Shown: positions 23,052-32,086, counted from the first letter of the stretch. The stretch is 64,000 nt of DNA from Aestuariicoccus sp032586235 (GCF_032586235.1 NZ_JAWHTD010000001.1:290480-354479), one strand, 5' to 3'. The notes: generated by a model not told the origin, from the letters alone. Made by a program: numbers and translations.

Positions 23052-24197
23052 TCAGGCCAGCCGCCCCGACAGCGTGCTAAGAGCAAAGCGGGGCAGCCGC
23101 GCCAGCAGCCGGCGGGTGATCTGCGGGTATTCAAGCCGCCCGGCCAGCAGGTCGAAATAATCGCGTTTGAGCGTGGTCGAATGTCGGAACGCCCTCAGGA
23201 ACGGGCCGCGCAGCCGTGGCGCAAAGATCAGCGGGCGGATCAGATTGGCCTGACGGATGGCCCCGTGGATGGGCCGCAGGCTGTTGACGTAATGCGTCAG
23301 CGCCCGGTCGGGATGGCCTTCGTCCAGCGCCCGGATCGCCGCGCGGGCGGCCAGCTGGCCGCTGCGCAGCGCATAGGCGATGCCCTCGCCGGTGATCGGA
23401 TCGACCAGCCCGGCGGCGTCACCCGCCAGCAGCACAGACCCTTTGCCGGGAATCCGGCGCGGCTGGCCGAAAGGCAGGTACAGACCCTTTACCGGAACAT
23501 CGCCCAGAGCGCCGAGCTGCGCGCGGTAGCCCGCCAGCGCGGATTTCATGTCGGCGTTGCGGCGCAGCATGCCGCCGACCCCGATGGTGGTGCCGCAATG
23601 CTTGGGAAACTGCCAGCCATAGCCCCATTCCGCTGCGCCGAAGTCGATTCGCAGGGGGCGGGGCGCGTCCGGCAGCTCGACCTCGAGCGCGAAACCGATG
23701 GTGTCCGGATCGAAGGCCCGCCCGAAAAGCGCCCGCGCCACGGCGCTGTTCACCCCGTCCGCCGCGATCATGGCGGAGGCGCGCAGCGCGCCGCTCTCCA
23801 GCGTCACCTCGGGCCCGTCGGGGTCGATGGCGCTGACCTTTGCGCCGGTCAGATCCTCGGCCCCGGCACCCAGCGCGCCCTGGACCAGCGCCGCGTCGAA
23901 GTCACGGCGCATCACCAGGTTCAACGGCGGTACGCCGCTGCACTGGCCAAGCGCCTGCCCAAAGGCGCCGAAGTCGACCGTATCGCGCCGGGCGACGGGG
24001 CAGTCCGGCGCGCTGGTGGCGAAGATGTCCTGGAAATGGGCCATTGCCCGGCCCGTCACGCCGCCGCCGCAGAGCTTGTCGCGGGGGAAGCTGCGCTTGT
24101 CGATCAGCGCCACGCTGAGCCCGGCGCGGGCCGCCGTAACGGCAGCGGCCGATCCCGCAGGACCGGCCCCCAAAACAATCAGATCGAAACGGCGCAT
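23052..24197 (-). CDS. Geranylgeranyl-reductase-family FAD oxidoreductase
   Basis: A 381-residue flavoprotein. The N-terminal FAD motif is L-I-V-L-G-A-G-P-A-G (GxGxxG at 10-15), followed by P-R-D-K-L-C-G-G-G-V, typical of the geranylgeranyl reductase group, and a second FAD motif V-L-L-A-G-D-A-A-G-L-V-D-P-I-T-G-E-G-I. It should reduce isoprenoid or polyprenyl double bonds; no bacteriochlorophyll genes are near, so it is probably not bchP. An in-frame GTG at 24224 overlaps the stop of the upstream transpeptidase gene (GTGA) and is an alternative start. Confidence 0.85.
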   Translation of the reverse strand: MRRFDLIVLGAGPAGSAAAVTAARAGLSVALIDKRSFPRDKLCGGGVTGRAMAHFQDIFATSAPDCPVARRDTVDFGAFGQALGQCSGVPPLNLVMRRDFDAALVQGALGAGAEDLTGAKVSAIDPDGPEVTLESGALRASAMIAADGVNSAVARALFGRAFDPDTIGFALEVELPDAPRPLRIDFGAAEWGYGWQFPKHCGTTIGVGGMLRRNADMKSALAGYRAQLGALGDVPVKGLYLPFGQPRRIPGKGSVLLAGDAAGLVDPITGEGIAYALRSGQLAARAAIRALDEGHPDRALTHYVNSLRPIHGAIRQANLIRPLIFAPRLRGPFLRAFRHSTTLKRDYFDLLAGRLEYPQITRRLLARLPRFALSTLSGRLA

Positions 24198-24220
24198 GGC
24201 TGACCGGGCGTGGCCCGCGG

Positions 24221-24769
24221 TCACAGCACCGTGACTTTGGTGCCCATGGGCACGCGTTCATACAGGTCCTCGACATGCTGGTTCAGCATGCGGATGCAGC
24301 CGTTCGAGACCGACCGCCCGATCGACCGCGGCGCGGTCGTGCCGTGGATCCGGAAGAACGTGTCGCGGCCATTCTGGAAGAGATAAAGCGCGCGCGACCC
24401 CAGCGGGTTACCCGGCCCGCCCGGCTGGACATAGTCGTTGTCGACGAATTTTTCGTAGGTCCGCGGCTCACGCTCGATCATCTCTTGAGTGGGACGCCAG
24501 GTGGGCCACTTTTTCTTGGCGCCGATCTTGGCGGTGCCGGTGAATTCCAGCCCGGCCTTACCGACACCGACCCCGTAGCGCATCGCCTGACCTTCGTCGG
24601 TGATGTAATAGAGGAAATGCGCCTTGGGCAGGATCAGGATCTGGCCCGGGGCGAGATCCTTCTTGATCGCGACGGGCTGAGGGCGGAAAACCGGATCGAT
24701 CTCGAATGCGTGGGCCGGCAGGGCAGCGGTGGCCGCGGCGGCGGCGACAAAGGTTCGGCGGGTGATCAT
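24221..24769 (-). CDS. L,D-transpeptidase (YkuD domain)
   Basis: A 182-residue protein with a Tat-like or Sec signal (MITRRTFVAAAAATAALPAHA). The YkuD catalytic region shows F-F-R-I-H-G-T and S-V-S-N-G-C-I-R-M, with C158 as nucleophile. The family makes 3-3 cross-links in peptidoglycan or attaches lipoproteins. The ATG at 24769 directly precedes the signal. It ends where the FAD oxidoreductase begins. The 268 bp upstream, to the TerB gene, shows no feature I can support. Confidence 0.9.
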   Translation of the reverse strand: MITRRTFVAAAAATAALPAHAFEIDPVFRPQPVAIKKDLAPGQILILPKAHFLYYITDEGQAMRYGVGVGKAGLEFTGTAKIGAKKKWPTWRPTQEMIEREPRTYEKFVDNDYVQPGGPGNPLGSRALYLFQNGRDTFFRIHGTTAPRSIGRSVSNGCIRMLNQHVEDLYERVPMGTKVTVL

Positions 24770-25037
24770 GGCAGCACTCGTGTTGTTCGTGAAATGCAGA
24801 TATGTTGCCCATTTGCACCGCAAAAGCAATGCACGCGCAGCACACAGGCGCGTGACGATGGCAGCGAAGCAACAGGGCCGGGTGTCTGGAGCATCGCCCA
24901 ATCGGTGAAGCGACAGGTCTTGGGCTCTTGCGGCCCCGGTGCGGGCAGCGGGATTTTCCGGCGCTTGGATATGGGTTCTTCCGTCGTGTGTCCGGGGTTC
25001 AACGCGCCGACGCCGAAAAGGTTTCACTGTCCCGGAC

Positions 25038-25463
25038 TTAGCCCCGGATGTGGCGCGCGCGCGACCCCCGCTCGATCGCCGCTGCGTGCAGGCGGTCGAT
25101 GTTCAGCTCATAGCGGATTTCCTCGAGCAGGCGCAGCTCGGTCTCGGCCAGCGATCCGTCCGCCGCGGCCACGTCGCAGGCCAGCGCATAAGCGGTCTCG
25201 AAAAGCCGTTCGGGCAGGTTGTCGCGCAGCAGGCCGAAGAGCGCGTCGAGCCCGTCCTCCTGCTCGAAAAGATCGAACACCAGCGACGCCATCGTCCGCA
25301 CCCGGTCGGCGTCGTACTGGGCGAAGATCGGCAGGTTGTTGACCGCCGAATCGATCTTGACCAGTTCTGCGGTGCGCAGATCCTCGTCCGAGGCCGACAC
25401 CGCGATCATCAGCGCCACGAGACAATCCTGGGGGGTCAGCGGGTGGGTATCGGAGTTGGACAT
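25038..25463 (-). CDS. TerB-family (tellurite resistance-like) protein
   Basis: A 141-residue all-helical acidic protein. It has the TerB pattern: L-V-A-L-M-I-A-V-S-A-S-D-E-D-L-R-T-A-E near the start and D-V-A-A-A-D-G-S-L-A-E-T-E near the end, the two acidic metal-binding repeats. There are no other ter genes, so tellurite resistance should not be assumed. It is divergent from lysS with 97 bp between the starts. Confidence 0.85.
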   Translation of the reverse strand: MSNSDTHPLTPQDCLVALMIAVSASDEDLRTAELVKIDSAVNNLPIFAQYDADRVRTMASLVFDLFEQEDGLDALFGLLRDNLPERLFETAYALACDVAAADGSLAETELRLLEEIRYELNIDRLHAAAIERGSRARHIRG

Positions 25464-25560
25464 GGGGCACTTTCTGGCAAAACGCGATCTCACAACATTT
25501 ATTGACCCCGGCGCGCCCCCGCAATAGGAACCGGGCGCATTCCCGAAAAGGAGAGACCCG

Positions 25561-27150
25561 ATGACCGATCTGCGCGACGCTGCGATGACCTCGAAGGCCT
25601 GGCCCTTCGAAGAGGCGCGCCGGGTTCTCAAACGCTATGAAAAGGCGCCGCCCGAGAAGGGTCATGTGCTGTTCGAGACGGGCTACGGCCCCTCGGGCCT
25701 GCCGCATATCGGCACCTTCGGCGAGGTGGCGCGCACGACGATGATCCGCCGCGCGTTCGAGCTGATTTCCGACATCCCGACGCGGCTGATCTGCTTTTCC
25801 GACGATATGGACGGCATGCGGAAGGTGCCCGAAAACGTGCCCAACCCGCGCCAGCTCGATGCGCATCTGCAAAAGCCGCTGACCAGCGTGCCCGATCCCT
25901 TCGGCACGCACGACAGCTTTGGCCACCACAACAACGCGATGCTGCGGCGGTTCCTCGATACCTTCGGGTTCGAGTACGAGTTCATCTCGGCCACGGAATT
26001 CTACGCCTCGGGGCAGTTCGACGACATCCTGCTGCGCGCCTGCGAGAAATACGACGACCTGATGAAGATCATGCTGAAGTCGCTGCGCGACGAGCGCCGG
26101 CAGACGTATTCGATCTTCCTGCCGATCCACCCCGAGACGGGCCGGGTGCTCTATGTGCCGATGAAGAACGTCGATGCGGCCAAGGGCGAGATTACCTTCG
26201 ACGACGAGGACGGGCGCGAGTGGACGCTGCCGGTGACGGGCGGCCAGGTAAAGCTGCAGTGGAAGCCGGATTTTGGCGCGCGCTGGGCGGCGCTGGGCGT
26301 GGATTTCGAGATGTACGGCAAGGACCATTCGACCAACACGCCGATCTACGACGGCATCTGCCGGACGCTGGGCGTGCGCCCGCCCGAGCATTTCACCTAC
26401 GAGCTCTTTCTGGATGAGAACGGCGAGAAGATTTCGAAGTCCAAGGGCAACGGGCTGTCGATCGACGAATGGCTGACCTATGCCTCGACCGAAAGCCTGT
26501 CGTATTTCATGTATCAGAAGCCCAAGACCGCCAAGCGGTTGTGGTGGGACGTGATTCCCAAGGCGGTGGACGAATACCACCAGCAGCTGCGCGCCTATCC
26601 CGGGCAGGACGCGGCGCAGCGGGTCAACAACCCGGTGTTTCACATCCACAACGGCAATCCGCCGGAAAGCCGGATGGTGGTGCCGTTCTCGATGCTGCTG
26701 AACCTGGCCTCGGCGGCGCATGCCGAAACTAAAGAGGCGATGTGGGTGTTCATCCGCCGCTACGCGCCGGATGCCTCGCCGGAAACGCATCCCGATCTGG
26801 ATGCGGCGGCGGGCTATGCGGTGAAGTATTACGAGGATTTCGTACGCCCGACCAAGAGCTTCCGCGCCCCGAACGATCAGGAGCGCGCGGCATTGTTGGA
26901 TCTCGCGGGGCGGCTGCGCGGTTACGATGGCGCGGTCGAGGACGAGGCGCTGCAGACGCTGGTCTTCTCGGTGGGCAAGGACCACGGGTTCGAGCCGCTG
27001 CGCGACTGGTTCCGCGCCATCTACGAGGTGCTTCTGGGGCAGAGCCAGGGGCCGCGCTTTGGTGGGTTCATCGCGCTTTACGGCGTGGCGGAGACCGCCG
27101 CGCTGATCGAGGACGCGCTGACCCGCGAAGACGCCCAATCGGGCGGATGA
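25561..27150 (+). CDS. lysS: Lysyl-tRNA synthetase, class I
   Basis: A 529-residue class I-type LysRS, unrelated to the class II enzyme of enterobacteria. HIGT at 49-52 replaces HIGH, and K-I-S-K-S about residue 288 is the KMSKS loop. The K-D-H-S-T-N segment is typical of the class I LysRS core. Class I LysRS is common in alphaproteobacteria and archaea. AAAGGAGAGA precedes the ATG. The T-box or other leader signals were not seen. Confidence 0.96.
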   Translation: MTDLRDAAMTSKAWPFEEARRVLKRYEKAPPEKGHVLFETGYGPSGLPHIGTFGEVARTTMIRRAFELISDIPTRLICFSDDMDGMRKVPENVPNPRQLDAHLQKPLTSVPDPFGTHDSFGHHNNAMLRRFLDTFGFEYEFISATEFYASGQFDDILLRACEKYDDLMKIMLKSLRDERRQTYSIFLPIHPETGRVLYVPMKNVDAAKGEITFDDEDGREWTLPVTGGQVKLQWKPDFGARWAALGVDFEMYGKDHSTNTPIYDGICRTLGVRPPEHFTYELFLDENGEKISKSKGNGLSIDEWLTYASTESLSYFMYQKPKTAKRLWWDVIPKAVDEYHQQLRAYPGQDAAQRVNNPVFHIHNGNPPESRMVVPFSMLLNLASAAHAETKEAMWVFIRRYAPDASPETHPDLDAAAGYAVKYYEDFVRPTKSFRAPNDQERAALLDLAGRLRGYDGAVEDEALQTLVFSVGKDHGFEPLRDWFRAIYEVLLGQSQGPRFGGFIALYGVAETAALIEDALTREDAQSGG

Positions 27151-27243
27151 GCGCCGCCGGGGCCGCTCCTCAAGCCCTTGCGGCCTTTCCTCGCGTTCGT
27201 TGCGCGCTACCCTTCAAACAGCAACGTTTCGGAGGGAAATGCG

Positions 27244-27663
27244 ATGAAGCGCTGGGTTCTGGCAATTCTGGCCGCCACGATGGTGTCGGCGCACAGCATT
27301 GACGCACAGGAGGCCGTGGCCCCCGATCCCCGGATCGAGGCCACGATCCAAAGCCAGATCGACGCCTTCCTGCAAGACGATCTCGCCAGGGCCTTCACCT
27401 TTGCCAGCCCGATGATCCAGAGCCTTTTCGGCACGCCGGAGAACTTCGGGCTGATGGTGCGGCGCGGCTATCCGATGGTCTGGCGGCCCGAGGACGTGCG
27501 CTTTGGCGCGTTGCGCGAAGTGGATGGCGCGCTCTGGCAGACTGTCATCCTCCGCGACGCCGGCGGCGCGACACATGTTCTGGGCTACGAAATGGTCCTG
27601 CAAGACGGCGAATGGCGCATCGCGGGCGTCCGCATCCTACCGCAGCCCGACGTCGCCGCCTGA
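27244..27663 (+). CDS. Secreted DUF4864 protein
   Basis: A 139-residue protein from the ATG at 27244 with a signal peptide (WVLAILAATMVSAHSIDAQ). The mature part is a small NTF2-like alpha/beta domain with the D-D-L-A-R-A-F-T-F-A-S-P-x-I-Q-x-x-F-G-T-P family segment. CGGAGGGAAA precedes the start. Function is unknown; a periplasmic location is expected. It lies 94 bp after lysS and 69 bp before meaB. Confidence 0.8.
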   Translation: MKRWVLAILAATMVSAHSIDAQEAVAPDPRIEATIQSQIDAFLQDDLARAFTFASPMIQSLFGTPENFGLMVRRGYPMVWRPEDVRFGALREVDGALWQTVILRDAGGATHVLGYEMVLQDGEWRIAGVRILPQPDVAA

Positions 27664-27732
27664 TCCACCCGGGGGGTGGACAAACCGGTCCCTGCCGGGC
27701 CATTTGGGCTGGCAAAAGACGGATCGGGCGGC

Positions 27733-28710
27733 ATGGACATCAGCGATCTCGCGACGCGTATCTCGAAGGGCGAACGCCGGGCGCTGGCGCGCGGCATCAC
27801 GCTTGTGGAAAGCGCGCGCGCCGATCACCGCGACCAGGCGACCGAGCTGCTGGCGCGGCTCAAGGAGCATGGCAACACCGCCCTGCGCATCGGCCTGTCG
27901 GGCACGCCTGGTGTCGGAAAATCGACCTTCATCGAAGCCTTCGGCATGATGCTGACCGGTCAGGGCCTGCGGGTTGCGGTGCTGGCGGTCGATCCCAGCT
28001 CGGCGCGTTCGGGTGGGTCGATCCTGGGCGACAAGACCCGGATGGAGCGGCTTTCGCGCGATCCGCACGCCTTTATCCGCCCTTCGCCCAGCCAGTCGAC
28101 CCTCGGCGGGGTGGCGCGCCGCACGCGCGAGGCGACGTTTCTGTGCGAGGCGGCGGGGTTCGACGTGGTGCTGATCGAAACCGTGGGCGTCGGGCAATCG
28201 GAAACCGTGGTGGCCGAGCTGTCGGACCTTTTCGTGCTGCTGCTGGCCCCGGCGGGGGGCGACGAATTGCAGGGCGTCAAGCGCGGCATCATGGAGATGG
28301 CCGACATCATCCTCGTCAACAAGGCCGATGGCGAGCTCAAGGCCACCGCCACCCGCACCTGCGCCGATTACGCCGGCGCATTGCGGCTCTTGCGCAAGCG
28401 TCCGCAGGATCCGCCGGGCTTTCCCAAGGCGCTGACCGTCTCGGCGTTGGAAGAGGCTGGGCTGGCACAGGCCTGGGACGAGATGCAGGCGCTTGCGGCC
28501 TGGCGCCGGGACAACGGGCATTTCGATGCCCGCCGCCGGGCGCAGGCGCGCTATTGGTTCGGCGAAGAGGTGCGCCGCGCGCTTCTGGCGCGTCTCGACA
28601 CCGGCGAGGCACGGGCGGCCATGGATCGTCTTTCCGAGGAGGTGGCCGAGGGCCGCATGCTTCCCGCCGAGGCCGCGCGCGAGATGCTGGCGCGCCATCT
28701 GGACGACTGA
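27733..28710 (+). CDS. meaB: Methylmalonyl-CoA mutase-associated GTPase MeaB
   Basis: A 325-residue G3E-family GTPase that protects and reactivates adenosylcobalamin-dependent methylmalonyl-CoA mutase. P-loop GTPGVGKST at 57-65, switch region E-T-V-G-V-G-Q-S-E, and base-recognition N-K-A-D. The D-P-S-S-x-x-S-G-G-S-I-L-G-D-K-T-R-M motif is characteristic of MeaB/ArgK. An in-frame GTG at 27676 would add 19 residues, but the ATG at 27733 fits better. The mutase gene is not in the window. Confidence 0.93.
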   Translation: MDISDLATRISKGERRALARGITLVESARADHRDQATELLARLKEHGNTALRIGLSGTPGVGKSTFIEAFGMMLTGQGLRVAVLAVDPSSARSGGSILGDKTRMERLSRDPHAFIRPSPSQSTLGGVARRTREATFLCEAAGFDVVLIETVGVGQSETVVAELSDLFVLLLAPAGGDELQGVKRGIMEMADIILVNKADGELKATATRTCADYAGALRLLRKRPQDPPGFPKALTVSALEEAGLAQAWDEMQALAAWRRDNGHFDARRRAQARYWFGEEVRRALLARLDTGEARAAMDRLSEEVAEGRMLPAEAAREMLARHLDD

Positions 28711-28745
28711 ACGCCACGCGGGGGTGCGATCCTGCAACCTTGGCC

Positions 28746-28774
28746 TTGACGATTCCCCCGTCGCATCGTAACAG
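28746..28774 (+). promoter_or_regulatory. Candidate promoter of rpmB
   Basis: TTGACG at 28746-28751 is followed, after exactly 17 nt, by TAACAG at 28769-28774. It lies 92 bp upstream of the rpmB start and after the meaB stop. The -35 matches five of six consensus bases; the -10 is weaker. This is a sequence-only prediction. Confidence 0.45.
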
Positions 28775-28865
28775 CCTGCAAACGAGATTCCGGGCGTGGC
28801 ACGACCGCGCCCTTTGATTTTGGCAGAACCCGCTTTTTGCCATCACGTAAGATGAGGATGAACCC

Positions 28866-29156
28866 ATGTCGCGCGTCTGCGAACTGACCGGTAAGGGCCC
28901 GATGACTGGCAATAACGTCAGCCATGCCAACAACAAGACCAAGCGCCGTTTCCTGCCCAACCTGAACGACGTGACCCTGCAGTCCGAAACGCTGGGCCGC
29001 GGCATCAAGCTGCGCATCTCGGCCTCGGCCCTGCGCAGCGTCGATCATCGTGGCGGCCTCGACAAGTACCTGGCCAAGGCCAAGGATACCGAGCTTTCGG
29101 CGAACGCGCTGAAGGTCAAGAAAGAGATCGCCAAGGCGCAGGCCGCAACCGCCTGA
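28866..29156 (+). CDS. rpmB: 50S ribosomal protein L28
   Basis: A 96-residue basic ribosomal protein beginning MSRVCELTGKGPMTGNNVSH, the conserved L28 start, with N-N-K-T-K-R-R-F-L-P-N-L following. It is an rRNA-binding component of the large subunit. AAGATGAGGATGAA precedes the ATG. It appears monocistronic: own promoter candidate upstream, strong terminator downstream. Confidence 0.98.
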   Translation: MSRVCELTGKGPMTGNNVSHANNKTKRRFLPNLNDVTLQSETLGRGIKLRISASALRSVDHRGGLDKYLAKAKDTELSANALKVKKEIAKAQAATA

Positions 29157-29179
29157 TCCTCACGACCCCGACGGTTTGA

Positions 29180-29217
29180 ACAGCCCCGCGCCACCGGCGA
29201 CGGGGCTGTTTCCTTTT
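29180..29217 (+). terminator. Intrinsic terminator of rpmB
   Basis: The outer stem ACAGCCCC (29180-29187) pairs with GGGGCTGT (29202-29209), with an inner CGCC-ACC-GGCG hairpin. TTCCTTTTG follows. It is 23 bp after the rpmB stop. Confidence 0.85.
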
Positions 29218-29258
29218 GTCGCTTTGCGCCTGCCAGCGGAATGTCTATCTGAGCTGAC

Positions 29259-29603
29259 ATGAAAGCGATCCTGCACAGGTTGACAGGGCTGGCGATGGTG
29301 CTGGCGCTTGCGGTGACGAGCCTGCAGATGGCCGTTGCGCGCGGGCAGGCCATGCCGGTCGGCCAAATGGTCATCTGCATGGGCCAGACGGTGGTCACAA
29401 TCATGGTGGATGCCGAGGGCCAGCCGGTCGAATCGGTGCATCTGTGCCCCGACGCCACGCTCTTCGTGGCCGAGGGCGACCTCTTCGTGCCGCCGCAGCC
29501 GACGCTGGTCTGGCAGCGCGTCTTTCACCGCGATCCGGCGCTTGCCCCCGTGCCGGCCCCGCCTCCGGGGCCCAGGGCGCGCGGGCCTCCGGTGGGTGTC
29601 TGA
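29259..29603 (+). CDS. DUF2946-like small secreted/membrane protein
   Basis: A 114-residue protein with an N-terminal hydrophobic segment (GLAMVLALAVTSLQMAVA). Two cysteines in V-I-C-M-G and H-L-C-P-D fit the DUF2946 pattern, a family often found beside copper genes. A proline-rich C-terminus follows (PVPAPPPGPRARGPP). It precedes the copper chaperone gene by 39 bp and is probably cotranscribed. A metal-related role is inferred from the neighbour. Confidence 0.65.
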   Translation: MKAILHRLTGLAMVLALAVTSLQMAVARGQAMPVGQMVICMGQTVVTIMVDAEGQPVESVHLCPDATLFVAEGDLFVPPQPTLVWQRVFHRDPALAPVPAPPPGPRARGPPVGV

Positions 29604-29642
29604 CACCTCTTTGACAGACACCACACCAAAGGAATTCCGGAT

Positions 29643-30074
29643 ATGAAACTCCACACGCTTCTGGGCGGCGCGGCTGCGCTGCTGATCGCCATGCCCGCAT
29701 GGGCCGATATCGTTATCACCGACGCCTATGCGCGCAGCGCCATGGCCAGCGCCAAGACCGGCGCGGCCTTCATGGTCATCGAAAACACCGGCGACGAGGA
29801 CGACCGCCTGATCGGCGCCGCCTCTGACGCCGCGCCCATGGTGCAATTGCACACCCACATCGCCGACGCCAATGGCGTCGTGAAGATGCGCCATGTCGAG
29901 GATGGCTTTGTGATCCCCGCCGGCGGCACCCATGTGCTGGAACGCGGCGCGGATCACGTCATGTTCATGGGGCTCGCGGGCGGCTTTGCCGAGGGGCCGA
30001 CCGTGACCGTGACGCTGACGTTTGAGAAGGCGGGCGACATCACGATCGACGTCCCCGTGCAACTCGACCGCTAA
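29643..30074 (+). CDS. Periplasmic copper chaperone PCu(A)C
   Basis: A 143-residue protein with a signal peptide (LLGGAAALLIAMPAWA). The cupredoxin-like domain carries the copper motif: L-H-T-H, a Met about 10 residues on (V-V-K-M-R-H), and H-V-M-F-M-G-L. PCu(A)C delivers Cu(I) to the CuA centre of cytochrome c oxidase. AAAGGAATT precedes the ATG. The sirtuin gene converges on it 6 bp away. Confidence 0.92.
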   Translation: MKLHTLLGGAAALLIAMPAWADIVITDAYARSAMASAKTGAAFMVIENTGDEDDRLIGAASDAAPMVQLHTHIADANGVVKMRHVEDGFVIPAGGTHVLERGADHVMFMGLAGGFAEGPTVTVTLTFEKAGDITIDVPVQLDR

Positions 30075-30080
30075 GCGCCG

Positions 30081-30782
30081 TCAGGGCGCGCCGGTCAGGC
30101 GCGCCACCCAGGCCGGGACGATCTCGGTCGCGGGGCCGGTCAGGTGATCGTCGAACGCGCCGGACACATCGGACCGCGCCAGGTTCAGCTCTATGGTGCG
30201 CGCGCCCGCAAGGCGCGCCTCCTCGACAAAACCGGCGGCGGGATAGACCTGCCCCGAGGTGCCGATGGCCGCGAAAAGGCCGCATTGGCCCAGATGCCCG
30301 ATGATCTCTTCCATGCGGTAGGGGATCTCGCCGAACCAGACGATATCGGGCCGGGTCTGCGGCGCGGCGCAGGCGGGGCAGAGGTCGCCGCCGGTCATTT
30401 CCGGTGGCGCGGTCCAGCGGTGATCGCAGGCGGCGCATAGCGCGCCCGCCAGCGCGCCGTGCATATGGATCGCCTCGGCCCCCGCCGCCTCGTGCAGGCC
30501 GTCCACATTCTGCGTGACGATCACCACCTCGCCGGGCCAGTCCCTTTGCAGCCGCGCCAGGGCATGATGCGCCGCATTCGGTGACGCGGCGGCGGCCTGA
30601 ACGCGGCGCGCGTTGTAGAAGGCGTGGACCAGATCGGGGTTGCGCTGGAACGCCTCGGGCGTGGCGACATCCTCGATCCGGTGCTGCGCCCAAAGCCCGC
30701 CCTCGTCGCGGAACGTTCCCAGCCCGCTTTCGGCCGACAGACCCGCGCCGGTCAGGATGACAATCTTTCCGCTCTGGTCCAT
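30081..30782 (-). CDS. cobB: NAD-dependent protein deacylase (sirtuin)
   Basis: A 233-residue sirtuin. NAD-binding G-A-G-L-S-A-E-S-G-L-G-T-F-R-D, T-Q-N-V-D-G-L-H and catalytic His in I-H-M-H-G-A. A zinc module of four cysteines is present (L-C-A-A-C and L-C-P-A-C). It removes acyl groups from lysines and forms O-acyl-ADP-ribose. The ATG at 30782 was chosen; an ATG at 30827 would add 15 residues but would overlap the start of the divergent phosphatase gene. Confidence 0.93.
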   Translation of the reverse strand: MDQSGKIVILTGAGLSAESGLGTFRDEGGLWAQHRIEDVATPEAFQRNPDLVHAFYNARRVQAAAASPNAAHHALARLQRDWPGEVVIVTQNVDGLHEAAGAEAIHMHGALAGALCAACDHRWTAPPEMTGGDLCPACAAPQTRPDIVWFGEIPYRMEEIIGHLGQCGLFAAIGTSGQVYPAAGFVEEARLAGARTIELNLARSDVSGAFDDHLTGPATEIVPAWVARLTGAP

Positions 30783-30818
30783 GATCCGTCTCGCATCCGC
30801 CTCAGGGGTCCTGAAAAC

Positions 30819-31265
30819 ATGACGCATCGTATCCTCTTTGTCTGCCTCGGCAATATCTGCCGCTCGCCCAGCGCCGAGGGCGTTCTGCGCGCCAAGGCGG
30901 CGCGCGCGGGCGTCGATCTGACCATAGACAGCGCGGGCACCGGGGACTGGCATATCGGCAAACCGCCCTACGGACCGATGCAGGCGGCGGCGCGGGCGCG
31001 GGGATACGATCTGTCGGGGCTCAGGGCGCGGCAGGTGGCCGTGCGCGATTTCGATGCCTTCGACCTGATCCTGGCCATGGATTCCGAGAACCTGCGCGAC
31101 CTCGAGGCGATGCGCCCGCCCGAGGCACGCGCCCGACTGCGGCTTTTCACCGATTACACGGATACCGGGGCGGATCACGTCCCCGACCCCTATTTCACCC
31201 GCGATTTCGACGGCGCCCTGACCCTGATCGAAGAGACCGCCGAGGGGCTGCTGCGCCAGCTTTAG
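30819..31265 (+). CDS. Low-molecular-weight protein tyrosine phosphatase
   Basis: A 148-residue phosphatase with the CX5R loop V-C-L-G-N-I-C-R-S-P (C9 nucleophile, R15) and the general acid in V-P-D-P-Y-F. Members dephosphorylate protein tyrosines, including those of exopolysaccharide systems, or arsenate in ArsC-type relatives; no ars genes are near. The start is 36 bp from the sirtuin start on the other strand. The region 31266-31373 downstream shows no gene. Confidence 0.93.
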   Translation: MTHRILFVCLGNICRSPSAEGVLRAKAARAGVDLTIDSAGTGDWHIGKPPYGPMQAAARARGYDLSGLRARQVAVRDFDAFDLILAMDSENLRDLEAMRPPEARARLRLFTDYTDTGADHVPDPYFTRDFDGALTLIEETAEGLLRQL

Positions 31266-31373
31266 CTTCGGGGTCCAAATCACGCGCAACACGGTCCCGG
31301 GCCCCGACCCGGCACCTCGGATCAGATCACCCGGACAGCCTGCCCGGGCGCATCCCGCAACCCGGCGCGCGCG

Positions 31374-32030
31374 CTATTCGGCGGCGGGCCGCAGGCTGGC
31401 GATCAGGTGGTGGAATTTTTCGCCCTGCACCGCGACGTGGTCGCGGATGACCGTGGCGGCGGTGTCGCCGTCGCCCGCCTCGAGCGCGGCGACGATGTTT
31501 TCGTGCTCGGCCATGGATTGCCTCAGCCGCCCGCGAAACCGCAGCTGCACCCGACGGAAGGGTTTCAGCCGTTTGTGCAGCCGCAGGCATTCCTGTTCCA
31601 GAAACCCGTTGCCGGACTGGCGGTAGATGATGCGGTGAAAGCGCTCGTTCTCGGCGTAGTATCCATCGGCATCTTCGGCAGAGACGGCCTGCTGACAGCG
31701 GATGTTGGTGTCGCGCAGATCGGCCAGCGCCGCATCGCTGATGCGCCGCGCCGCAAGCCGGGCGCAGACGGATTCAAGCTCTGCCATGACCTCGAACATT
31801 TCCATCAGCTCGACCGGGCCGGGCTGGCGCACAAAGACCCCGCGACGTGGGATCTGCTCGACCAGGCCCGAGAGGGCAAGCCGTTGAAACGCCTCGCGAA
31901 TGGGCGTGCGCGACACCTCGAATTGCCGCGCAAGCTGCACCTCGTCCAGCCGGTCGCCATCGGCGAAGGAGCCTTCGAAGATCATGCCCTCCAGCCGGTC
32001 GGCGATGATGTCTGCGCGTTTGCGTTCCAT
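31374..32030 (-). CDS. GntR/FCD-family regulator of the malonate operon
   Basis: A 218-residue regulator. A winged helix (about 1-70) holds Q-L-A-R-Q-F-E-V-S-R-T-P-I-R-E-A, and the FCD domain follows with metal-site residues including E-N-E-R-F-H and A-E-H. It is divergent from the malonate TRAP operon, with a perfect palindrome between the genes. In rhizobia the equivalent regulator is MatR. It probably represses matPQMAB until malonate or a derivative is present; this is inferred from context. Confidence 0.88.
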   Translation of the reverse strand: MERKRADIIADRLEGMIFEGSFADGDRLDEVQLARQFEVSRTPIREAFQRLALSGLVEQIPRRGVFVRQPGPVELMEMFEVMAELESVCARLAARRISDAALADLRDTNIRCQQAVSAEDADGYYAENERFHRIIYRQSGNGFLEQECLRLHKRLKPFRRVQLRFRGRLRQSMAEHENIVAALEAGDGDTAATVIRDHVAVQGEKFHHLIASLRPAAE

Positions 32031-32076
32031 AGATCGCCCCTAGCACAGGTCAACCGTGCTCACAACAATTCCCTTC

Positions 32077-32086
32077 TTGTATACAA
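32077..32086. promoter_or_regulatory. GntR-type operator, TTGTATACAA
   Basis: A perfect 10-bp palindrome; adding CTT at the left and AAG at the right gives 16 of 18 symmetric bases. It fits the FadR-subfamily pattern T-N-G-T-N-A-C-N-A. It lies 47 bp from the regulator start and 83 bp from the dctP start. Its centre, TATACA, could overlap a -10 element. Confidence 0.75.

Noticed and set aside
25038..25463. Tellurite resistance as the role of the TerB protein
   Set aside because: No other ter genes are present; TerB-like domains occur in many unrelated contexts.
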